A DNA stretch of 64,000 nucleotides from Candidatus Aminicenantota bacterium (GCA_029938635.1 JAOZUQ010000002.1:1-64000); one strand, 5' to 3'. Positions 20,823 through 30,382 are shown, counted from the first letter of the stretch. Notes: generated by a model not told the origin, from the sequence alone. Translations and numbers: made by a program.

Positions 20823-21632
20823 TTACTTTTTCTTTCTCCCGAAGATTGACGGGAGTGCCTTTTTCAGCTTATCCTGAACTTCTCCAACGATATCTCTTTT
20901 ATCAGGCCCTGCAATTTCCTCAAGCCTTCTCCTTGCAAGAGCATGTGAAGAATCAAGTTCAAGAGCCTTCCGGAAATAGCCCTCTGACCTTTTCAGAAGT
21001 CTTTCATGGTAGAACAAAAGCCCCAGAGCTGCATATGGTTCTGCATTCCAGGATTCGAGTTCAGCAGCTTTAAGCAGATTCGTTTCAGACTTCCTCCTCA
21101 GTTCAGGGAAACCGGTCTGGATCATACCCACCAGGAGATAAGCATCTGCTTTGGGATCTATTGCTATAGATTGTTCCAGAAGAGAGATAGCCGGGAGAAA
21201 CTGCTGCCTTTGATAAAGGGCCTTACCTTTCCTGTACATATTTCTCGCCTTTTCAATCGGGTCATCTTCCTCTGGAATCTCTGATTTTTCTCTGAATCCG
21301 TTCTTCTCGTATTCTGCCCTTTTGCTATAATCCGCAACAATATTATATGCCTGCCTTCCTCTGTTCAGGATATAAGCAAATCTCTCCTTTATATCCGGGT
21401 CGGAAATTTGAGAATCACTTCCCGGTGGAAATTCATGCAGGAAGCTCTGGAATTTATCTTCGATCTCTTTCTGGGTTGCAGTTTTTGAAATTCCCAGGTA
21501 TTCAAAATGATCAAGTTCCCTGTCTTTTACTTCATAATAAAAAGTATTAACGCTGGCAATAATTCTCTTGATCTCTTCTTTATCCATGAAAACTCCTTTT
21601 GTACATTTTATCAGATAGGGAAAAAGATACAA
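20823..21632 (-). CDS. J-domain-like/TPR protein lacking HPD
   Basis: DHFEYLGISKTATQKEIEDKFQSFLHEFPPGSDS resembles a J-domain; TPR-like repeats downstream. Confidence 0.65.
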   Translation of the reverse strand: MYLFPYLIKCTKGVFMDKEEIKRIIASVNTFYYEVKDRELDHFEYLGISKTATQKEIEDKFQSFLHEFPPGSDSQISDPDIKERFAYILNRGRQAYNIVADYSKRAEYEKNGFREKSEIPEEDDPIEKARNMYRKGKALYQRQQFLPAISLLEQSIAIDPKADAYLLVGMIQTGFPELRRKSETNLLKAAELESWNAEPYAALGLLFYHERLLKRSEGYFRKALELDSSHALARRRLEEIAGPDKRDIVGEVQDKLKKALPSIFGRKKK

Positions 21633-21651
21633 ACATCAGGAAGCTAATAAT

Positions 21652-22470
21652 TCAGAATATACTTATAACCCTTGTGAGCAGAGTGATGAAATCTTCTTTA
21701 ACCCTGTCTGCAGTTTCTGTAACCTCTTTGTGGTCCAGCGGCTGATCTGTAATTCCCGCTGCAAAATTAGTAATACATGAGATCCCTGCAATATTCATCC
21801 CCATATGTTTAGCTGCAATGCTTTCGGGCACGGTTGACATCCCGACACTGTCGGCACCAATGGTCTTCAGCATTCTGATCTCTGCAGGAGTTTCATACGA
21901 AGGGCCTCTCAGTCCTGCATATACTCCTGATTTAATGGAAATACTCATAGATCTTGCTGTTGAGATTATTTTTTCGGACATGGATCTATCATAAATTGTA
22001 CTCATATCAGGGAACCGGGGCCCCATCCTCTCATCATTATCTCCTGACAAAGGATTTTCACCCATCAGGTTTATATGGTCATTTATTACCATCAGGTCTC
22101 CGGGAGCAAAAGCAGCATTGATCCCGCCGGCAGCATTAGTTATTATCAAATTTTTTATCCCAAGGGAACACAATACTCTCACCGGGAAAACAACATCTTT
22201 GATATCATGCCCTTCATAAAAATGATATCGTCCCTGAAGCACCGCAACAGGTTTCCCCGAAATGAGTCCTATTACCAGATTCCCGGCATGCCCTTTTACC
22301 ATGACCTTCTTAAAATGGGGGATATCCTCATAGGGAATAACAACACTATCATAAACATCATCAGCAAAGTCACCCAGTCCTGACCCTAGGATTATTCCTG
22401 TTTCCGGAGTTAGATTGGTCCTGCTCTTTATGAATTCAACTGCCTCGATCATATTTGCATAAATATCCAT
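21652..22470 (-). CDS. punA: Purine nucleoside phosphorylase
   Basis: GIILGSGLGDFAD, VLQGRYHFYEGH, NAAGGIN, GLRGPSYETPAEIRMLKTIGADSVGMSTVPE. Confidence 0.94.
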   Translation of the reverse strand: MDIYANMIEAVEFIKSRTNLTPETGIILGSGLGDFADDVYDSVVIPYEDIPHFKKVMVKGHAGNLVIGLISGKPVAVLQGRYHFYEGHDIKDVVFPVRVLCSLGIKNLIITNAAGGINAAFAPGDLMVINDHINLMGENPLSGDNDERMGPRFPDMSTIYDRSMSEKIISTARSMSISIKSGVYAGLRGPSYETPAEIRMLKTIGADSVGMSTVPESIAAKHMGMNIAGISCITNFAAGITDQPLDHKEVTETADRVKEDFITLLTRVISIF

Positions 22471-22493
22471 GATATCTCCTTAATAATATACTC

Positions 22494-23651
22494 TTATATA
22501 AAACTCTTTCCCGGGAAACCCGGATTATTGATCCCGAGGTGATGAAGCACAGAAACACCTATATCTGCAAAAGTTTCCCTTATACCAAGATCTTCGGGAG
22601 AAATATTTTTACCGTAAACAAGCAGCGGGATAAATTCTCTAGTGTGATCAGTCCCTTTGAAGGTTGGGTCACAGCCATGATCTGCCGTTATCACAAGGAT
22701 ATCTTCCTGCTCCAATAAGCCGGTAAATTCTCCCAGCATTTTATCAAATTCTTCCAGAGCTGAAGCATACCCTTCCACATTCCGCCTGTGGCCGTAGAGC
22801 ATATCAAAATCAACCAGGTTTGCGAAGATCAGCCCCTCTTTAGTTATAGACATTTCTTTCGTAATAACATCCATTCCATCCTTGTTGCTCTTTGTATGGA
22901 TCGCTCTGCTCACTCCCTTCTTTGCATATATATCTTCTATTTTTCCTATCCCGGATACAACAAACCCGCTCTTCTCTATCAGATCAAGAATAGTATCTTT
23001 CGGAGGGATCATCGGATAGTCTCTCCTGTCGGTAGTACGACTGAACGATCCTTCATTGCCGATAAAAGGACGGGCAATCACTCTCCCGATTTTATACTTA
23101 TCACACATTTCCCTTGCTTGAACACAATACTCATAAAGTTTGTCCAGCGGGATCGTATCATTATGTGCCGCTATCTGAAAAACAGAATCACCGGAGGTAT
23201 AAATTATTGGGAAACCTGTCCTCATATGTTCAACTCCAAGCTCTTTTATGATCTCCGTACCCGAGGCTGCAATATTTCCGAGGACCCCCTTAACACCGGT
23301 CATCTTCTTGAACTCATTAATAATTTCTTCCGGGAAACCATCCGGGTAAAGAGGAAAAGCTTCCTCACTTATGATCCCCATCATTTCCCAATGGCCTGTC
23401 ATGGTATCCTTCCCTTTCGATGCTTCACTGATCTTTCCGAATTTCCCGGCAGGATATTTAACAGGATCAACACCTTTTATATCAATAATATTTCCCAATC
23501 CCAGTTTTTTCAGATTTGGAAGGTTGAGCCCTCCGACCCTTTCTGCAGTATTACCCAGAGTATTTGCGCCAATATCACCGAATTCAGCGGCATCATCCAT
23601 ATAGCCGGCACCGACACTATCTATTACTATTATAATTATTCTCTTTCCCAT
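22494..23651 (-). CDS. deoB: Phosphopentomutase
   Basis: IIIVIDSVGAGYMDDAAEFGDIGANTLG, GKDTMTGHWEMMGI, ITADHGCDPTFKGTDHTREFIPLLVYG. Confidence 0.95.
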   Translation of the reverse strand: MGKRIIIIVIDSVGAGYMDDAAEFGDIGANTLGNTAERVGGLNLPNLKKLGLGNIIDIKGVDPVKYPAGKFGKISEASKGKDTMTGHWEMMGIISEEAFPLYPDGFPEEIINEFKKMTGVKGVLGNIAASGTEIIKELGVEHMRTGFPIIYTSGDSVFQIAAHNDTIPLDKLYEYCVQAREMCDKYKIGRVIARPFIGNEGSFSRTTDRRDYPMIPPKDTILDLIEKSGFVVSGIGKIEDIYAKKGVSRAIHTKSNKDGMDVITKEMSITKEGLIFANLVDFDMLYGHRRNVEGYASALEEFDKMLGEFTGLLEQEDILVITADHGCDPTFKGTDHTREFIPLLVYGKNISPEDLGIRETFADIGVSVLHHLGINNPGFPGKSFI

Positions 23652-23804
23652 TTGCCCTGAAAAAAATTATCACACCCTCCTTCTAAAGTCAAAAATGAAA
23701 TGTTTCAGGGAGGAGTGGCTTTTTCCGTAATTACTTTTGGAGTTAAGGAATTTTCAAATATCATTCATTTGTTCTTTCACCACGACGCGTCTGACCAGGT
23801 ATTA

Positions 23805-24094
23805 TTCAGCGGCATTAAAAAGCCAACTCGCATGCTTCTAAAGAAGCATACTCAGACAGTAGCTTTTTTCCTTCGGAACATCGCCGCTTCGGTAAAACCG
23901 GTTCCCAGCCGCTCTGTTTCGTTCCCTCACAAAAAGAATGATATTTTACTTGTAGGGAGAGTGTCAGGCGTAGCCATCTATCTGCTCTCGTGGGCCTGGA
24001 GGGGTGACTCGCTAATATCGTGAACCCCGAGGCCGGGCAGCATAGCCGTATGAGAGCATACGGCGCGGGAGCGAAGTGGATGATGGCGAGAGCC
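23805..24094 (+). ncRNA. Structured repeat element copy 2, HEARO/omega-RNA-like candidate
   Basis: Homologous to 1-309 from 23861 onward; upstream part has hairpin atgcttc-taaa-gaagcat. 3' hairpin 24045-24052/24057-24064 (gccgtatg agag catacggc) shows a compensatory change relative to copy 1. No recognisable protein. 5' boundary is approximate. Confidence 0.55.
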
Positions 24095-24145
24095 GAAACG
24101 AAATGAACAAATTGATGATATTCAGGTTATCAGTTATAATCGGGA

Positions 24146-25444
24146 ATGCAATTGAAACATTTTATATCCTTATCCCTGTTATTCTTTTTTATTCTCCTTT
24201 ACGCAACCCCTCTATCGGCCAATCTGAATGACAATCTGACAATAGATTTTTCGGAACGTTTCAGACTCGTCTCCTGGGATAATCCGATAACTCTCGATAG
24301 CTCAAAAGAGGGCAGTACCACCTTTACAAGAAACAGAACTTCATTAGGATTAAAATGGAAATTTTCAAAAAAAGCAGAGATCTATTTTAAGGTAACAAAC
24401 GAGTTCCGTATTTACTTCAAACCGGATAAAGATTTTAATCTACACGAAATATTTGTGGATAATCTCTACTTTAAGATACATGATATTTTCAGCATGCCGG
24501 TAACCCTTACCCTGGGAAGACAGAACATCTTTCTCGGTGAGGGATTTGTTGTGGTTGACAGCGGCACTTACGACGGATCCAGATCTATTTACTTTGATGC
24601 GATAAGGGCAGATATTAACCTTCGTAACATAGGGGAAATCTCCCTATTCCAATTGTATGCACAAAAAACCGACGAATTGTTACCTGTAATAAATGACAGA
24701 GAACAGAGAATGAACGAACATGATATCAGAGGGTATGGCTTTTATTATCAGAGGAAAATAAACAAAAATAATATTGACCTATACTATTTGAACAAGAAAA
24801 CCGATATTCATGATAACGGATCATGGAGTTTGTCTGCTAACACACTCGGAACAAAGTTATCCTTCAGGTTAAAAAACAATTTGCATCTTACAACCGAAGG
24901 CGCAATTCAAAACGGTAATTTTGAAAACAAAAAAATCAGAACGTTCGGAGGTCATTTTCATCTGGACAGAGATCTGGGTAACCGGATCCTGAAAAGAGTG
25001 ATAATCGGCGGGATATTCCTTTCGGGGAACTCTCCCGGAGATAAAATTATTAAGGGCTGGGAACCTCCGTTCTCAAAATGGCCGAAATGGAGCGAATCAT
25101 ATATCTACACACTGATAAATGAAAGCGGGATAGCCAATTGGAGCAATATCTCATCGATCTACATCTCCTTTGTAACCAGAATATTCAAGAAAGGGTATCT
25201 TAATACAACGTTTAATATACTCGGTGCCCCTGAAAAAAATCTCGCCCTGGATTTTCCCGGAGGTGCCGGCAAATATAGAGGATTCCTGATGATCAACCGT
25301 ATGAATTTTGTTATCTTAAAAAATCTTACCGGCCATTTTTTATGGGAACACTTCAAGCCGGGGAATTTTTATTTCACTGGAGCGGAAAGTTATAATTGGA
25401 TCAGATTTGAATTAATGTATAAAACAAAAACCCGGAGGAAGTAA
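24146..25444 (+). CDS. Outer-membrane beta-barrel, alginate-export-like porin
   Basis: Signal peptide; RNRTSLGLKWKFSKKAEIYFKVTNEFR; VTLTLGRQNIFLGEGFVVVDSGTYDGSRSIYFDAIRADI. Confidence 0.7.
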   Translation: MQLKHFISLSLLFFFILLYATPLSANLNDNLTIDFSERFRLVSWDNPITLDSSKEGSTTFTRNRTSLGLKWKFSKKAEIYFKVTNEFRIYFKPDKDFNLHEIFVDNLYFKIHDIFSMPVTLTLGRQNIFLGEGFVVVDSGTYDGSRSIYFDAIRADINLRNIGEISLFQLYAQKTDELLPVINDREQRMNEHDIRGYGFYYQRKINKNNIDLYYLNKKTDIHDNGSWSLSANTLGTKLSFRLKNNLHLTTEGAIQNGNFENKKIRTFGGHFHLDRDLGNRILKRVIIGGIFLSGNSPGDKIIKGWEPPFSKWPKWSESYIYTLINESGIANWSNISSIYISFVTRIFKKGYLNTTFNILGAPEKNLALDFPGGAGKYRGFLMINRMNFVILKNLTGHFLWEHFKPGNFYFTGAESYNWIRFELMYKTKTRRK

Positions 25445-26886
25445 TGGCTGTAAAAATATTAGTATTAAGCCTGTATGCAATAATGATCGTAACTATCGGA
25501 GTGATCGGCCTCAGGAAGACCAGGTCATTCTCGGATTTTTTTCTGGGGGGAGGGAAAGTAGGCCCATGGATGTCTGCATTTTCCTATGGAACAGCATATT
25601 TTTCCGCAGTACTTTTTATCGGATTTGCGGGAAAGATCGGCTGGGGTTTCGGTTATTCCAGTTTGTGGATAGCACTCTTCAATTCTCTTGTCGGAGTGTT
25701 GGGGGTCTGGTGGATCATGGGCTGGAAGATAAAAAAGGTTTCTGTTGAATATAAGATCTCCACAATGAATGAATTTTTGGAAAAGAGGTATGATAGTAAA
25801 TTCCTGAAGCTATTCTCCTCCTTTTCGATCTTTATTTTTTTAATTCCATATTCAGCAGCTGTCTTTATGGGATTATCCTACCTTTTCGAAGCTAACTTTG
25901 GAATTGAATACTGGCAGGCTCTGGTATTCATCGGGTTATTCACAGCTACCTATATAGTACTTGGCGGATACAAATCCATGGCAATGATCGATATGATTTT
26001 CGGTATTATAATGACGATTGGAGTTCTTATACTTCTGGTCAGCACAATCAAAACCGGAAATGGATTAGGAAATATTACAGAGTCACTTAGAAATATTAAC
26101 CCCAAACTGGTATCCACAGTGGGGCCTCCGGGAATCTGGCCTCTGTTCTGTCTTATTTTTCTCACCAGCATTGCCCCTTTTGCAATGCCTCAACTGGTAC
26201 AAAAATTTTATGCAATAAAAGACAGATCTGCAGTAAGGACAGGCATGTTTGCTTCAACATTATTTGCTATTCTTATAGGAGGAGTCGCCTATTTCGTTGG
26301 GTCAACAACCAGGATATTTCTTAACCCGGCTAACAATCCTCTGGCATTCAAAGATGGTAAACCTGTTTTTGACATCCTGATGCCGGAACTTCTTGCCAGA
26401 GTAATTCCACAATCTCTATCGGTTGTAATCCTTTTGCTAATCCTCTCCGCGTCAATGTCAACCCTTGCAGCTCTTGTTCTCATATCAAGTTCTTCTTTCT
26501 CAAAAGATTTTTATGCCGGGTTTATTAACAAAAATATCTCTGACAAAAATCTGACACTTTTAATGAGATTCATGAACGGTTTTTTCGTCATGCTATCAGT
26601 TATTCTTGCTGCTCTGAATATAGACACGATAGTATCTGTCCTCAGTATCTCATGGGGCGCGATCGGCTCTGTTTTCCTCGGACCTTTCGTCTGGGGATTA
26701 TTCTCAAAGAAAGTTAACAGATTCGGGGCAATATTCTCTTCTATAACAGGATTGTCTGTCTGCTTGTTACTGTATTTTGCAGGACATTCTCCTCCTGAAG
26801 CAGGGACACTCGGGATGATCACATCTCTGGTTGCAAATCCGACAGGAAGCTTTTTTTACAACGTATTAAAAACCAAAAAGATATAA
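25444..26886 (+). CDS. Sodium/solute symporter (SSS family)
   Basis: RKTRSFSDFFLGGGKVGPWMSAFSYGTAYFSAVLFIGFAGKIGWGFGYSSLWIALFNS; multi-TM. Confidence 0.88.
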   Translation: MAVKILVLSLYAIMIVTIGVIGLRKTRSFSDFFLGGGKVGPWMSAFSYGTAYFSAVLFIGFAGKIGWGFGYSSLWIALFNSLVGVLGVWWIMGWKIKKVSVEYKISTMNEFLEKRYDSKFLKLFSSFSIFIFLIPYSAAVFMGLSYLFEANFGIEYWQALVFIGLFTATYIVLGGYKSMAMIDMIFGIIMTIGVLILLVSTIKTGNGLGNITESLRNINPKLVSTVGPPGIWPLFCLIFLTSIAPFAMPQLVQKFYAIKDRSAVRTGMFASTLFAILIGGVAYFVGSTTRIFLNPANNPLAFKDGKPVFDILMPELLARVIPQSLSVVILLLILSASMSTLAALVLISSSSFSKDFYAGFINKNISDKNLTLLMRFMNGFFVMLSVILAALNIDTIVSVLSISWGAIGSVFLGPFVWGLFSKKVNRFGAIFSSITGLSVCLLLYFAGHSPPEAGTLGMITSLVANPTGSFFYNVLKTKKI

Positions 26887-26888
26887 AA

Positions 26889-28067
26889 GTGAAAAAAATG
26901 TGTAAATATTATTTTAACTCAAAAAGAAAGGCTCTCCCGTCATGGAATGAAAAAGAATTTGATTTTCTTAAAAACAACGATATGATAGATTTCCACAGAT
27001 CATTATCCGGCTATAAACCAACTCCGTTTATTGAACTGACAAACACTTCAAATGATCTCGGAGTAAGGAAAATATTAGCAAAAGATGAATCAGGCAGATT
27101 CGGCATCAAGGCATTCAAAGCTCTTGGTGCAAGTTATGCGATCTTCAGAGTTCTTAAAAAGATCTGGGAAGAAAAATACGGGACAGGATTCGATTTCCAA
27201 AGCTTCAGGGATGAAGAGAAATTGGACAAGTTGGGGAAATTCACTTTCTGTGCCGCATCAGATGGCAATCACGGAAAAGCTGTCGCATGGACAGCAAAGA
27301 TGCTCGGCCACAATTCTGTTATTTTTATGCCTTCGGAAACTGTCAAATCAAGGATCAGGAATATTGAAGCTGAAAACGGAAAAGTTGTTATCGTGGACGG
27401 GACTTATGATGATTGCGTGAAAGTTGCTTCAGCGGAAGCTAAAAAGAACGGTTGGTTTGAGATCGCAGATACAGCATATCCGGGATATACCGATATCCCA
27501 TCATGGGTTCTGAACGGATATTCAACACTATTCAGGGAAATGGAAGAAAAAATTTCTGAATATAATATCGGGAAGAACGATTTTATTTTCCTTCAGGCCG
27601 GGGCCGGTGCATTTGCTGCTTCAGGTGCTTCCTGGCTTACAAAACAATTAGGGGCGGACAGGCCGAAGATAGTTATAGTTGAACCATTAGAAGCCTCATG
27701 CTATCTGGAATCGATCATAGAGGGGAAAGCTGTAGCAACAAAAGGGAAAATGAAAACCATCATGGCAGGGCTTAATTGCGGAGTACCTTCGACCCTGGCA
27801 TGGCCCATACTGAAAGATTCTGCAGATCTCTTTATTTCAATCCCTGACAAACATGCGAAGGATGCAATGAGATTGTATGCCTCTGAAGGAATTGTATCAG
27901 GAGAGTCCGGAGCTTCAGGCCTTGCAGGACTGATAGCATTGATGACCGACAAAGATCTTGAACCTGCAAAATCAAAGATAGAAATCGGGAAAGATTCAAA
28001 AGTGATCCTCGTCAACACCGAAGGGGACACCGACCCCGAAAACTACAAAAATATTATCAGTTCTTAA
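26889..28067 (+). CDS. dpaL: Diaminopropionate ammonia-lyase (GTG start)
   Basis: YKPTPFIELTNTSNDLGVRKILAKDESGRFGIKAFKALGASYAIFRVL, DGNHGKAVAWTAKMLGHNSVIFMP, VNTEGDTDPENY. Confidence 0.88.
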   Translation: MKKMCKYYFNSKRKALPSWNEKEFDFLKNNDMIDFHRSLSGYKPTPFIELTNTSNDLGVRKILAKDESGRFGIKAFKALGASYAIFRVLKKIWEEKYGTGFDFQSFRDEEKLDKLGKFTFCAASDGNHGKAVAWTAKMLGHNSVIFMPSETVKSRIRNIEAENGKVVIVDGTYDDCVKVASAEAKKNGWFEIADTAYPGYTDIPSWVLNGYSTLFREMEEKISEYNIGKNDFIFLQAGAGAFAASGASWLTKQLGADRPKIVIVEPLEASCYLESIIEGKAVATKGKMKTIMAGLNCGVPSTLAWPILKDSADLFISIPDKHAKDAMRLYASEGIVSGESGASGLAGLIALMTDKDLEPAKSKIEIGKDSKVILVNTEGDTDPENYKNIISS

Positions 28068-28094
28068 CATTAAATAATTTATAATAAATATACT

Positions 28095-28230
28095 GGGGAC
28101 GGTCCTTTAATTTTTTAATTTTTTCCATAGCACGTAAATATATTCATACCCCATCCATTTTTGTTAACAAAAATGGAACCGTCCCCAGGAAATATTACAG
28201 GCTCATTAAAAAAATTAAAAGACCGTCCCC
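28095..28230. repeat. GGGGACGGTCC-bounded intergenic element with internal perfect palindrome
   Basis: ggggacggtcctttaattttttaatttttt (28095 onward) is the inverted counterpart of aaaaaaattaaaagaccgtcccc ending at 28230; internal palindrome ccatttttgttaacaaaaatgg 28155-28176 and another accgtcccc at 28178-28186. Confidence 0.75.
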
Positions 28231-28239
28231 AAAAAAATG

Positions 28240-28974
28240 TTACAAGCTCATTTCAATGAATGCCAGGATGAATGCGAGGCAGAGCAGGATTATCACAAAG
28301 TTTCTGGAATTATGGATCCCGTACTTTTTGCTATATTTTTCAGCCAGTAAAGCAGATAAGGGAAAGAAAAGAAATGCGACTGCAACCCCCCCCATCACAT
28401 CACTTGGGAAATGGGCCTGAAGCGCGATCCTGGAATAAGCAACCATAATTCCCGTGAAAAGAATAAGTCCTTTGTATAAATTAAGGGATCTGACATTATT
28501 CATGGAAAGCGAAACAAAAGGGATAACCAGCCCCATTATTTTTGCAGTATGCCCGGAAGGAAATGAGAGAGTTCGATGTGTTTTTATACTTTCGATAGCA
28601 CCTGCCAATTCTACAACTGGCCTTTCACGCCCTATGATCAGTTTTAGTACATCACCCATTATTCCTGCAATGAACAGAGAAAAAGCAACAACCAAGAAAA
28701 ACTTTACATTTTCCCCTTTCTCATCTTTTTCTCCCGTATGGAAATAAACCAGGACCGAACAGATAATAATTGAAAAGGGTATCCCTGCATCAGTAAGAAA
28801 TTTCAGGAAACTGAGAAGAACTTCTTTATGATAAATCGGATTATGAAAAATGAGAATACTCTTATCCAATCCTGGTACAAACCAGAACACAAAAGCAATA
28901 GCAAAAAATACAAACGAAAATTGTAAGCCCGGTATAATATTCCGGCCCGGGCTTTTCCGGCCTTCAGCGATCAC
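28240..28974 (-). CDS. PAP2-family phosphatase, membrane
   Basis: KLIIGRERPVVELAGAIES...SFPSGHTAKIMGLVIP...SRIALQAHFPSDVMGGVAVAFLFFP. Confidence 0.88.
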   Translation of the reverse strand: MIAEGRKSPGRNIIPGLQFSFVFFAIAFVFWFVPGLDKSILIFHNPIYHKEVLLSFLKFLTDAGIPFSIIICSVLVYFHTGEKDEKGENVKFFLVVAFSLFIAGIMGDVLKLIIGRERPVVELAGAIESIKTHRTLSFPSGHTAKIMGLVIPFVSLSMNNVRSLNLYKGLILFTGIMVAYSRIALQAHFPSDVMGGVAVAFLFFPLSALLAEKYSKKYGIHNSRNFVIILLCLAFILAFIEMSL

Positions 28975-29744
28975 CAGCCGCCTGATGCTCCACCACCACC
29001 AAAACTTCCACCACCTCCGGAGAAACCTCCGAATCCGCCGGAAGAACCGCCGCCAAAACCTCCTCCGCCCCAGAATATGGAGCCGCCTTTCCCCTTCGAT
29101 TTTGAAAAAGCGGGAAGTACGAAAAAGAAAAAGATTATTATGAAGATAATAAATGAGACACCCTGGTTCTCATTCTTTTTTTCTTTAAATTTTTTCAAAT
29201 CTTCGGGTGGTATATCGTACTCCTTGGAGATAATGCCGGAAACAGTAGTCAGTCCTCTCAGTATCGCATGATAATACTCCCCTTTTTTAAAACCGGGAAC
29301 AATCAATTTCCTGATTATATAACTGCTCTTAAGATCAGTCAGAGCACCTTCCAGTCCGTACCCTACCTCAAGCCGAAGTTTCCTCTCTTTCATTGAGATA
29401 ATCAGGATGACACCATTGTCAAGCCCTTTCTGCCCTATTTTCCAATCTTCCTGCTCGGTAAGCCTGATTGAATAATCTTCAATTGTATCTCCATTGAGCG
29501 TATCGATGGTAAGGAGAACAACCTGTGCAGAAGTTTTTTTCTCAAGATCCTCAAGCAACCATTCTATATTCTTCTCTTGATCATCATAAAGAATATGCGC
29601 ATAGTCATTCACTCTCCCTTTCAGTTTCGGAAATCCTGCCGGATGGAGAGTATTAACAAAAAAAATAATCAATATTAATAAAATTATTTTCTTCATTTTA
29701 TCTCTCCAGAACTGAGACGTTATCTTCAAGTTCATTTTCATCAT
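28971..29744 (-). CDS. TPM-domain protein with Gly-rich C-terminus (YgcG-like); true start probably near 29696
   Basis: LKGRVNDYAHILYDDQEKNIEWLLEDLEKKTSAQVVLLTIDTLNGDTIEDYSIRL; tail GGGFGGGSSGGFGGFSGGGGSFGGGGASGGW. Confidence 0.9.
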   Translation of the reverse strand: MMKMNLKITSQFWRDKMKKIILLILIIFFVNTLHPAGFPKLKGRVNDYAHILYDDQEKNIEWLLEDLEKKTSAQVVLLTIDTLNGDTIEDYSIRLTEQEDWKIGQKGLDNGVILIISMKERKLRLEVGYGLEGALTDLKSSYIIRKLIVPGFKKGEYYHAILRGLTTVSGIISKEYDIPPEDLKKFKEKKNENQGVSFIIFIIIFFFFVLPAFSKSKGKGGSIFWGGGGFGGGSSGGFGGFSGGGGSFGGGGASGGW

Positions 29745-30378
29745 CAGGTTTTATCGGGAACTTATCAGCTTCTGACAAAATGATACCGCATTCCCTGACC
29801 GACTCAACCAAATTCTCCAGTGTTTTCCCTGATCTGATCCCATCGGTAATATGGGAAACTACACCCTCCCACCTATCTTTCGGGATTTTCGCACCAATTC
29901 CTTTGTCAGCAATAAGTTCAACTCTTCTCTCCAGAAATGACAAAAAAATCAGAATTCCGGTCCTGTCACGGGTGTTAAAAATTCCGGACTCCATAAAATA
30001 TCTTACCGCCCTTTCATTAACTTTTCTCGCCATTACAGACCCGGGAACGATCATCCTGTCAATAAATGAAAGATTACCGAGAAGATAGAAGATCGTAATT
30101 ATCAGAAAGGGAAAGATCCCGAAAAAGATAGCAGTATATACCGGAGAATACTCCCAGAACATATTCTTTACAAAAATCTCAATTTTTTCGGGGAATATCA
30201 TTAGAACTCCAAGGGAGAGGAATCCGGCGATCAATGCAAATAAAAGTTCAAATTTTGCATAATCATAACTTTCACGAATAAAAGCTACTTTTATCTCACC
30301 TGAGGTCTCCCCCTCTGCTTCCTTTACAGCTTTTTCGATCTTTTCAAGATCCGAATCAGAAAATTTTAGATTTTTCAT
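29698..30378 (-). CDS. TPM-domain membrane protein
   Basis: AVKEAEGETSGEIKVAFIRES, two TM helices, GILIFLSFLERRVELIADKGIGAKIPKDRWEGVV. Confidence 0.85.
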   Translation of the reverse strand: MKNLKFSDSDLEKIEKAVKEAEGETSGEIKVAFIRESYDYAKFELLFALIAGFLSLGVLMIFPEKIEIFVKNMFWEYSPVYTAIFFGIFPFLIITIFYLLGNLSFIDRMIVPGSVMARKVNERAVRYFMESGIFNTRDRTGILIFLSFLERRVELIADKGIGAKIPKDRWEGVVSHITDGIRSGKTLENLVESVRECGIILSEADKFPIKPDDENELEDNVSVLER

Positions 30379-30382
30379 ATTT

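Noticed and set aside
23700-24023. 107-aa ORF inside structured element copy 2
   Set aside because: Lies across conserved RNA-like hairpins, no recognisable domain, and copy 1 carries an about 80-nt insert that would not preserve it; treated as spurious.
28971-29100. Gly-rich low-complexity stretch as a repeat or CRISPR-like array
   Set aside because: It encodes the standard Gly-rich C-terminus of a YgcG-type TPM protein.
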